A stretch of DNA of 64,000 nt, taken from contig JACCIC010000371.1 in assembly GCA_018907035.1 (NCBI GenBank), positions 1 through 64,000 on the forward strand, in the 5' to 3' direction. The translations under genes were made by a program, and so were the position numbers. Positions 25,056-36,458 of this stretch are shown here, in pieces. Below the pieces are notes generated by a model that was not told where the DNA came from, made no database searches, and saw nothing but the letters and a program-made list of their open reading frames with translations. The stretch is from Sycobia sp. Sy_11 (Eukaryota; Arthropoda; Insecta; Hymenoptera; Epichrysomallidae). Numbering within the stretch: the first letter of the stretch is position 1; each line of letters opens with the position of its first letter.

Positions 25056-28000
25056 AAATAATAATAGTAAATAAAGTGGTAAATATTTTAATACGCTGGA
25101 AAATACTGCTCAGGAGATAGAAAGAAGTCAAGATATTTATTTCACATGCTACACCGCAGCTCGAAACGTAACGCTTATTATACGTCACAAAATAACGTTC
25201 TATAAATTTTTGCGGATCACCTTTTGTGCGCGTGTGTAGTGTACACACACACACATATATACACATAGGAATGAAAAGGAGAATAAAAATCATTGAATCC
25301 TCTGCAAGTTTGATTTATCTCCGTTACATTGTCGTACTCGGATGTACTTGTACGATATATATATATATGTATATATTGTCGCGACGGCTATTTTTGCTCC
25401 CTCTTTGATCGTTAAAGGACTTAACGAGTCGGAAGGCACGGAGTCGACGCATCATTAGTCGTTGAGAAACGGGGTCATCCAACGCGTAACGAATTGCATG
25501 TATATCTGCACGTGTAATATAAACTTAGCTCCTTTCTTTCTCGCTCAATTTAAGATATCACTGTGTATACTCTGCATACCACACACATATAGTATATTAT
25601 ATTGGGTGTGTGTTTCTGTGTATGTGTGTAAGCAGATATAAATGTATATACCTAACATCTTCGGAAACTAACGATCCTCATTAAGCTGTCGCGTGCATAT
25701 GTACGCGGCGTGAATAGCGCTCGATGCCGTACTTCTCCATGACGCCAGCTTTATAATTAGTTATATCCGTTACCAATCCTCCCTCCCCCCCCTCCCCGTA
25801 CGTCTCTTCCATATCTCGGAAATACCGAGAGCGCGAGAAAGAGGAATCGATGCCAATCATAGCGGCGTGAGGGCGGAGGGGGGAGGGGGGTCACCGACTG
25901 AACCGCGCCACAGCTTTATTACAATAGACGCCGCGAAACCTCACGGGGCGCGCCTCGGTCGCTCGCTCGCTCGCTCCTTTATCAATCCCGGCGACACATG
26001 CCTTAGATAAGATAAGACGAACGGGCGCGGATGTAATATATCGATGATGTACGTACGTTATTAGTACACGTATACACGTGCGGGTGACACGTGACGGGTC
26101 ATTAAAATAACGCAGCAGATTAGCAGAGCGTAATTGTCAGGCGCGCGTGGGCGCGAAATATTTACCTGTGTAGAGCTTCTCGGCGACCCCGTTCTGATCG
26201 AGCGGCGCCGCGTTCTCGTCCTGCTCGCTCGCGCTCTTCAGCCGGCTGAGCTTCTCCTGCTTCTTCATCTGCTTCTTCTCGCGTTTGCTCAGCTTGCGCC
26301 TGAAGCTCGATGCCTCGGCGAAGCCGACGCCCTGGGCGTTGGTCTTGTCGTCGATGCGTCGCAGGAGGAAGCGGCCCTCGCGGTCGTCGATGTGCCAGTT
26401 CAGCTGGACGAGCAGGGGCTTCTCCTCGAGGCCGAGCTTGCGCTCCTCTGCGGGATGATGGTTTTGTTTTTATTTATTTATTTACATTTTTTTTTTTTAT
26501 TTTTCAGCTAATAAATTCTAGATTGTACGCGTACGAAGAATAATAGCGGTTTAATGTGTATATAATTTTTTGCGATCTAGCGTTGACATAATACATTTAG
26601 TCCCCAAGAGATTTTTTTATTTAAGATGGATTGTACAGTCTTTTTCTTCTAAAATCAAGAAATTAAACAGACTATATCACCCTCGTCTGAGAAAGTTGCC
26701 GATCAAAGTATAAAAAAAAAAAAAAAAAAAATAAGAGAGAATTGGTCGAATCCCGCGTGTCTCGTGCAATTTTCATTCCTTAACTGACATTAGGTTTTTT
26801 CTTCCTTAACAGAAAAATAATTCTTCGATCAAACGGAATAACTGTACAGTTAGATACTGAGCTCAATTTTAGATTCATGTCCTGAAATTCGATGGATCGA
26901 CTACGGGCACCCAGTACCGCTGCGATAATGGTGGGAAAATCGAAAAAAGAAATGAGAGAAATACAAAGTTTGTATATACAAGTTTGTATATATAAGAGAG
27001 AAATACAAAGTTTGTATATATACAACAATGTTTTTCTCATACTGCTCGTAGATTTCATTAATACCATCTCGAGATATTAAATATCAACCTAATTATGCAT
27101 TATAAATAAAATTCAGAAACTAACTTTACGCAGAACTTTATTATAAGAATAAATTTTGATACTCTTTTAAATTAAGCACTGAAATATATCGATGGCTTAT
27201 CACGAACTAAATTAAGAATCTCTAAATTAAGAATCTCGAATTCAGATTCTCTAAATTAAGATTCTCGGATTCTTTCTCTAAATTAAGAATCTGGAATTCA
27301 GAATGGCACTTATCTCGCGTTTGCGAGCAATTGACGTGAAAAATCCTCGCAACCAACGTACCTCACCCGTTGAGCATAATGAGCAAGATTTTTGGAATGT
27401 TCGCTCATAGCTCGATGAAATTATTTATTAAAAAGAACCTTTAGTTTGAAACAAATAAGAAAATCAAGTATTGGGCTTTCGACTTTATCTTTTATTAAGG
27501 ACTTTCTTTCGAAATGAAATTGTCGACATTTTTGTGTAAATGTTTCTCTCGCTGGTAAATTTCGCGTGAAAGTAGCTTATGTATCTGAAGTATGCAACAT
27601 GGCCGAAGTGACAGTCTGAGGGCCATCCCTTTTTGGATATATATATATATATAAGTAACTCTGAACGTATGGGATCCGAAGGATTTCCAAAGTTACAAAG
27701 TTATATAGTTCTTTTTTTCATCTTCGAGAAATCGATAACGTGTCAAACTTCTTGATAGATTTCAGGAAAAATTCAAAAAAAAAAAAAAAAAAAAAAAAAA
27801 GAACGAAAAGAAAAGAAAAGGAAAAAGGTATTTCTGACGGTAACATTTTTATAACGCGGTAGAAACTTCAAAGATGTATATTTACCAGCGTATAGAAGAA
27901 ATGCTGGCAGAGCTTATACTTACACAAAAGAGAGAGAGAGAGATATTTCAGATCAAATGTATTTGTAATGCAGGCTGAAGTAACAAGGCGACGGAAAGAA

Positions 28001-28299
28001 TAAAATAATAATATACTTTGGAAAATAATTATTATACCATTAAAGGTAGTTGATATTGACTAAATTATATAAAAGTAGAATATTTCCTAGACAGACGAAA
28101 CAATAAATCCTTAACCAAACCGGAATCTCTTTATACATCTTGTATTCTTCAAAGCTAAATACCGCGAGCGCATAAGTGACATAATATCCGTCGTATATAT
28201 GTGCGCGCGCGTATAAAAAAAAAAAACGCCTTCGTACACGATGCCGAGGAGCGTTTTAAAGCAGCGCTCGTATACAACGACAAAACTGTCGCGCCGGCA

Positions 28300-28344
<45 letters not shown>

Positions 28345-30860
28345 TTGTAACGAAGAGCGTGCAAAGGCGGAGAGTCTTTTCATTCGTTTATTTTCTGCCG
28401 ATAGACCGTGTATAAACGATAATTGCGGCGTGATATCGTGTTCTGGAATGCGCGAACGAGACCGTTTTCCACTAAGGGGATGAGTGTTATATTATTACAA
28501 CTGCTCTTGTCGCGCGCCCACACACACACACATACATACACGCGCAAACATACCAACAAAAGGCAAAAAATAACGAATAAAGGGATTTGAAAAGATGCCA
28601 TTATTGTATAGATAAATATCCGATGAAAAGCACTCGAATCACTGCTCTGAGTTACAATCAAAGAGAATTCAATTCGAGCAAATCGATAGGCTATATACAG
28701 AACATTTAAATAGGAGGATAATGATCTTCGGATATATATATAAATTGCAGAGTCTGCGCTTAAGGACAATATACTTGAAAGTCTTTGAAATGCGACCCAA
28801 CACTTGGAAAACTAAATATCCATGATCATAATAAAAATCTCAAGCAATAATTTAAATATATATATATATATATAGCAGCTACTGCCTTAAATCCGCCTGA
28901 GACGAATTGCAGTCGATTACGCGTTTCATCGAGTTTTATCGAGCGCCCGCAGCAGGCGGAGGTAGAGCGGAGCGGCACAAGGGTGCATTGCCTCGGCCGC
29001 CGCGCTCCCATGCTTTATTCTCGGATAGAAAATCGAAATGCCCCCCCCCTCCGCACCACCCACCCACCCCCCGTCTCGTTCCCTCCTGCGGGCTGTTTTT
29101 AAACAACGATGAGCGAGCTCGCGCTTCTGCACGCTAATGGCGCGCGAGTGTGACCGAGGCTTTGCCTAAAAAAAAAAAAAAAAAATCCGCCGTCCTCCCC
29201 CGCCCCTGGCGCTCCGACACTCGGCAATATTTATAAACGTGACGTTTCTTCCGAGGCCGATCGTCGAGTTCGTCTAAAAGTGGCCCGGGTCGCGGAATCG
29301 ATTTCGCCTCGGGATTCCTTGCGACGCGGGCCGGAGTTAATGAAAATACGAGACAGTGTCGGGGCAACGAGTACGCGGCCCCGGGTACGTTTCGGTGAAA
29401 AAGAATTCGTTTAACGAGCGCGCGGGGAAACGACGAGATGAGCGTTGCTGACCCTTCATCCCTCTTTCCACCCCCTCCCACTCGCCCCTTTAAACACGCG
29501 TCATAAACGAAGGAAATTCCGGCACTGTCTCGGGTGTCAGGTTCATTTCGAAAGGATTATAAAAGTTTCGAGAGCTCGCTCTCTCTCTCTCTCTCCTTTC
29601 CACCCGAATGCATTAAAATCCTCCCTCTTACTGCGACGGATATGTACCCCTTAAATCTTCTTGGACTTCAGATACCGTGATCCGATATTTTATCATCTGC
29701 TAAGCAAAACAAAAAAAAAAAAAAAAAAAAAAAATATAGACTGACGAAAAAGCAAAAACAAGACTGATCCTATTACTGTTTAAAATGCGCACGAAATGTT
29801 TACTTTTTTGTCGGATTCTTCTTTTTTTTTTTTTTTTTTTTATTGTTTTATTTTGAACCTTCATCCGAACAAAAGGGGACGTCCATTAAAATATCGTATA
29901 ATACGAAAACGGCTTTGTTTAAACAGCTTCGATCGATGCTCGCGAGTGAGACGTTGAGCGACTTGTTTTTATACAAAAGAGCCTTTCGTAATATTCGCGT
30001 CGAAAACGAACCTTTACTTCGGTGATTATTTAAAAGTCCGCCTCGAACTTCGGGGCAATTTGCACTGGCCGTAAAATAGACGTTAACAAACTGTACGCAC
30101 AGGACTCGGTGAGATAGACACTGGCCGCGCTCGGGAAATAACGGAGGAAAGGGCAGATTTTTACATTACTTCTCAAAGCGCTCGGAACTTCGTTAAGAAC
30201 GGAGTTAATTAATCGAAAGGCTTGGGGCGCACGCGCGCGGACACTTTATCGAGTGAAGCGCGAGCGACGGCTGTACTTTAACTTTTCTATATAGGCACGC
30301 GCAATGATTTCAATTGTGTACGGTCGAAAAAACGCTCTGTGTTATTGTGCAAAAAAAATTTTGAATTTCGCGTGCGACAATGTTGAACGCAATGCAATTG
30401 TTTTGCTATCATTACGGGATTTATTATTATTCGTAAACAAAAAAAAAAAAAAAAAAAAAAAACAAACAAACGACAACAGAGCATTTAATTGAAAATCTAA
30501 CGAGGCAACGTTTGCTCATCGGCCATTGTCAATGCGTCAAGCATTGTGCTGCGTCGAGCACAGAGGTCGACGGCGAATGATCGATACGCCAACTATGAAT
30601 GAAACGCGCAAGAAGAAATAAATTAAACACAATGCAAAATAATTAATTTCGTAGCGACAGAAGACATTTGTTTTGTCACTCTGCTTCGAGCTCCCTTTTT
30701 TTTTCCTCCGCTTTTGCCTCTCGAAAATTACCTTCTGTTTTGTTTTTACCCAGCTGCAGAAATCACATTGTAAATTTATTCGTGCCGAAAGTTTTTCTTC
30801 ACTCGGCCGAAGCTGTTAAGAGAAGAAAAACGGATTTGAGTTTAAAAATCTAAGAAAGAA

Positions 30861-30891
<31 letters not shown>

Positions 30892-33430
30892 AGAACGAAA
30901 AAACGTACTGCACATTCGTATTCGTATTCTCTCGAAAATCTAAAGGAGCTTGAAAATTTTTACTCCTTGAAACGGCGACCGTGAAAAATTAATCGGATCA
31001 CACGGTCGAGAATCACTTTGCCCCAACTGCATTTTGTTCGAAGATTTAAAAAAAAAAAAAAAAAAAAAAAACAATATTAGTCTTTGGCAGAGGATTGTCT
31101 TTAATCATCTTTTACGAAAAGACGACAAAATCCTCACGCGAAATTCTGGATTTACGATTCTTTCGAATTTACAAGGGGGGGGGGGAGGTTTACGTTATGT
31201 AAAATGTAGCTATTTATTAGACTAAGATGAAGAACTATCAGTACTCAAATTCTACTGTTAATGTTAAAGTTCTATTATTCAAATTATTGAATTAATTAAA
31301 ATCGGCGAAACTGAATTAGAGGAGAGGTGTTCCCACTCGTTCGCACCGGCAAAATACAAATATTATTATTCACTTTGGCGAGTGATTTATTCACTTCCGT
31401 GAAAGGATCGCTGAAAGCACTCTCCGAGAGAGAGAGAGAGAGAGAGAGAGCGCTAATCCACTCGCCCGTGACTCGGCCAATTTTGGACATTACGAAGTGC
31501 AGAGATTTTATTTGCATCGAGATAATGGGTAAAAATGTTTCGGAGGCATCGGCGGAAATTTCGTAAACGGGTGAGGGCGTGGAGAGTTTCGTTTTCAGTA
31601 TTATCAACCAATTACAATGCTCAACGAGCAATGCAGTATATATATAAGAATACATCTTCCAAGTCGAATGATTCATTGATGAGTCAGAGCAATGTGATGC
31701 GGATTGCTGATTAATACGCATATGTATATATATATAAGCATTATATAATTAAATCAATAAAAATACTCGCCGCCGTCTCGTCCGCTAACGTAAGATAATA
31801 ATAAAAAAGGATAATGCCAGATATATACTAAGTATATAAGCGCTTTTGCAAGGTATAGAAATAATTAATTGCAATAAAGTTTGATCCTCCCCCCTTCCCT
31901 CCTCAGATAGGCGTCTCGAAGAAGAAGACCCCGAGAGCCTTTCTCAATATAAACGCTGCTCAGATATGCCATGTTAATAACAGTATTTATAACCACTGCG
32001 TAAGTATTCCAAACCCCTCTCCGATTGCTTTCAAAAGAAAAAAAAAACCAATAAACAATAAACGAACGTCCCGCACTTACCTCCGTTCTCGTGGATCTCG
32101 TAAAGCGCGTACTCCGGCACCGAGAGCATCCGCATGTCCGGTCGGAACTTCTCGATGAGGGTCTCGATCACGGCCTGGGTCGTCGCGTCCGAGGCCACCC
32201 TTATGCACTTAGTCGCCACCTTCTGGCCGCTGTCCTGGAAGTAGAACCGCATCACCCCGTGGAACTCGAGGTCCTGCGGCAGATCGGAGAAAGCAAAAAA
32301 TCCCCCCATTAATCGAATTTCCAAGCAGAGACGTGGGGTGCAGATTTTCGTTATTTTTCTTTTTTATTTTTTCTGATTTTTCGGATTTTTTTACAGACGC
32401 GATATTACGAAAAGATTTTGTAAATAAGCAAAGACAGTTAGTTAGGTATTGTACGGAAAAAATAGTTTTAGATGGTATAATCTATCCGATTTATAATCGG
32501 TCCCTGACCGGTTTGGGGCGGGGGCGGGGGGGGGGTCGCAGCTTGCAAATACGTCAATTTTCGGGGCGAGGGGGCCGCTCGAATCGCCCCCCCCCCCACT
32601 GACGAAATTAATTTTAATTCCGATAATTCAGAATTTCGAAATTTTCGACTGGACGAGGACTGTGCCGAGCGCGTGGAGAGGGGCGCTGTTCGAAAAATCA
32701 TCACGGCCTTGCGCGGAGAGATTTCGCGTGGGCGACGAGGGTAAAGCGAGCGGGGTAAGGGGTTGAAAAGCGCCGGGTAGAGGGGGCGAACGGCGGGAGC
32801 ACGCAGCAGCTCGAGCATCGGACGAGCTCGTTAGACGTATAGTATATATGTATATAGGAGACGCGCGCGCGCTCGCGCACTATCTGCCAGCTAATGAAAT
32901 TCGAATAATAACCATGAGAGGGGTGGGGGGGGGGTGGAGGCGGCGACACGCGCCCCCGGGGGGATCAGCCCGACACGTGTTCCCCCGGCGTCGAAACAGT
33001 CTCTCGCCCTCCCCCCTCCACACACACACACACACACATACACAGGCTGATAACACGCCGCTCCTCTCTGTTCCCGGGGTTCCTTTTCCCTTCCCTGCGT
33101 CCTCGTCTGCTCTCTGCTTTTCACTCCGCGAAGCGTGCCACGCATCACCTCTCGCAAGGGAGAGAGAGAGAGAGAGAAAGCGCGCGCACAGCTCGTTATT
33201 CCGATCGACTAATTGACTGAAAAAGTTGGCCGCGCGCGTTACCTTTTTAAATGGGTGGCGGGGGGGGGGGTAGACGACGAGAGGGTGGGGCGCAGGGACG
33301 CTAACGAGTTTTTCCGAAGTTTCCGCAAGACGGCGGAAAAGTGAAGATCTCGCGAGGAAATTTTAATGCCGCGCCCCTTTTCTTCGCCGAAGACTCCCGC
33401 TGCGACTGTCAAAGCTCGTCCTTCGTGACT

Positions 33431-33477
<47 letters not shown>

Positions 33478-34170
33478 GAAGGATTCGAGAAGTTCTATAC
33501 GCTTTGGCATTACTATTATATATATACGGTACGTAGATAACGATATCTGCCGGCATCGCCGCACGAAGTAATTGGAGCAATGCCAGCAGGAAATCTTAGC
33601 GCGGCATTTTATCGGCGCACGACGCGCGCGCTCGCAACGTCGGCGATAACGAGCTCCCGCGGCTGTTTCTGCTGCACGGCATCGATAATCGGGTGCCGAG
33701 AGGCGTCCTGAGGGGGCGCTTAACCTCTCCTCTCGTGCATATACACATATAGATCTGCGTGTACACGCGGGCGCGAACGATGTATTATTATTTATATACG
33801 AGTGCGCACTTTTATCTTCTTCGTTTTATCCGCGTTTCGCGAGCGCGCGCGCGCGCGCTCATCTGCAAATATGGGGTGTTTTTTTTTTTTTACCCTCGAA
33901 TCTCTCTGCTTCACCCCGGTGTCTCTTGGGCTCTGTCCCTCTCTCCTTTTGCGCGCTCCCTCCACTCGCTGCATTGACTTTTTAAGAGATTAAATATCGG
34001 AAAGCTCGCTCGAAGCTCGTTGCGCTGCTGCAGCACGCGATATTTTATATATAATATATACACGTATATATCACGCCCCACTAAGCGCCTGCCCCCCCGC
34101 CCCTTCCGAGTTATTTATCATCCCTCGAGGTTCTTTTACATTTTTTTTCTGTTTCGTTTTAATATTATTT

Positions 34171-34222
<52 letters not shown>

Positions 34223-35445
34223 CTTTGATTTATGAAGGTTTTATTATTATTGCGCCGATCCGGCGCAGAGCGGTGGTATAATTTCGCGAGAGACAGAGAG
34301 AGAGAGAGAGATACGTCTCGCAGATTGCACGCGTATGCGCGTGCACGGGTGCACGCACGCTGGCTTGTTATGCACGATGTACAGCGAGAAATTAGACGAA
34401 TCTGAGCAATGGGCCAATTTCGTATCGCGCGCGCTCATGCGATGTGATTTAATTTAATAATCGGAATTACCCCTCCCCCCCATTTCGTTGTTTCTATTAT
34501 TATCCAATCGATTTTCGAATGCGCTTCGTAGAAAATAACGGTTTTTCAGCTGTTTCAAATAATTGTATCGTCGTGAAATGTGAAAAGTCGTAAGCGCGGG
34601 AAAAACACGACGTAACGTGCGATTGCGTCGTGCACTATTATAAATTACGACGCGATCGTAAAACGCATCCCTGCAGTTTTAGAAATATATCACGGATGCA
34701 TAAGTATATCATAAAAAAAAAAAAAACAAAAAAATTAAGATTAAGCAGTGACGAAACTCGTCAAGATGTTTTTTTTTTTTTTTTTTTTAAAGTATATAGT
34801 GAAAATTGACAATGGTATAATAAAAAATTTTGCAGAATATCTAGTTTTTCGTTTTAAACGAGATAACAGAAGATAAAAGAAAGTTCAGTCGGATAAGAGA
34901 GAAAGTAAAAGGAAAAGTTGGATTACATTGGTCGACGTTCGGAAAAGCCGCTGATCGATCTAATCGGATTTTTCGTCTCTGCTTACCTGACCGATCGTTA
35001 ATAAAAGCTTCCTCTTCTTCAATTATGATACCATGAGACACGGGCGGACAGCGCTTTTAACGATCCCCGTCGCTTCGAGCTCTTTCATATTTTTTATTTA
35101 ATTTTATTTCTTATAACGTTCTCGCTCAGCTTTGCTATTTCTCGATGTGGGCCAACTGCAAGAAGCTTCTATGATCTTGACATCGTATTCACGTTTAAGA
35201 AAAACCGGACACCGTGATCTCAAGTTTCGAGGGCGATGATTATTTATTTAAAAATTAAAATAAAATAGAAAATCACGAAACCGAAATTTTTATGGCTACA
35301 ATAGCGATTCTAGATTGTATAGACAAAAGCCTGTCGATAAATTCGCGACAATCGCGTGAACTCTATTTACTTTCTTTTTTATCACAAACAGCATGATTTC
35401 AGAATTTATATACGTAAAGGACATTTATGGTTCAGTAAATAATAA

Positions 35446-35496
<51 letters not shown>

Positions 35497-36243
35497 GTCT
35501 ATGATTATGCAGAGCTTTATATCCACGATTCGATAATGATATTTGCCGAAGCTTTTTAAATACACATCGAAAATTTATTGACGATCGAAGCATACGTACA
35601 ATATGTTAATTAAGCCAAATCGTAATCAATATATCCGTATATAAATAAATCGAAAGAGGATATTCGCGAGACCTGTTTGAAAATCTAGCTCCAATTCGCG
35701 ATAAAGGCAAACAATACACACCCGCATTTGCATTATAGGCGTCGTGATGAAAAAAGAAAAGCTGGCTTTCAATTTAGCTCCGAGTTTGCGTGTTTTACGT
35801 GTGTATAACTATTTAGCGGAAGGACAATAACGCGTAAATTCGTTAAGAGGAAAAAGGGACGGAGGGGTAATCAGAAAATGCTCGCGGCTTATTTCTCGAG
35901 CCCACCGTATACATATGTATATTGTACAGTTCCTTCGTTGTGGGGGGTAAACAAAAGAGATGCGTGTTTGTATATGTGAGTGCAAAAGGAAAAGAGAAGG
36001 TAAGCAAGACGGAGAGAGAGAGAGAGAGAGAGAGATAGCTGCGAAATAAAGCAAGTGACCAAAAAATGAAATTTCAATTTGCTGTGTAGGTGGAGCTTTT
36101 CGCATTGGCCAGCAACACTCTATAAAAAATTTCTCATCTATCGCGTGACTCGGCACGTGGCTGTCGTAAAATTGAAGTAAAAGGACGAGAGGCGAGATAA
36201 AGAAGGAAAAATCGAAATAGGAAAAAAACAAGATTCTGTTTCG

Positions 36244-36286
<43 letters not shown>

Positions 36287-36381
36287 TCTGTCTAGATAAT
36301 AATTAAAGTCCTCCAATGGGTGCGCGAACGCACGAGAGGTGAATCGCCGTCGTTATCGTCAGCATATAATATGTTTTGTAT

Positions 36382-36458
<77 letters not shown>

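Larger units (their letters stand above)
19323..26165 (-). other. cno: canoe intron 3
   Basis: A 6.8 kb interval between coding exons 3 and 4. It contains quiet AT-rich DNA at 20400-21500 and 23820-24700, a CpG-rich patch at 22290-22720, and (TA)n, (GA)n and (GAAA)n arrays. A 249-codon plus-strand frame through the GC-rich patch begins and ends in translated (TA)n/(GA)n and has no conserved motif. Confidence 0.85.
26448..32080 (-). other. cno: canoe intron 2
   Basis: A 5.6 kb interval between coding exons 2 and 3. It contains a 42-base tandem duplication (26954-27023), an AT-rich minisatellite (27207-27306), (TC)n at 28303-28341, a GC-rich stretch at 28930-29480 and several A/T homopolymers. 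No exon is recognised. Confidence 0.85.

Noticed and set aside
26134..26511. 125-codon plus-strand frame with leucine- and alanine-rich product
   Set aside because: It is the antisense of canoe exon 3. Its openness comes from the GC-rich codon use of the real exon.
31296..31721. 141-codon minus-strand frame in intron 2
   Set aside because: It runs through a (GA)n array as a Ser-Leu run, lacks family motifs, and a plus-strand frame opens over the same bases.
34980..35041. possible alternative exon with donor CAG|gtaagc in intron 1
   Set aside because: The open frame MSHGIIIEEEEAFINDRS ends in phase 1, but coding exon 2 begins in phase 0, and no good acceptor precedes it.
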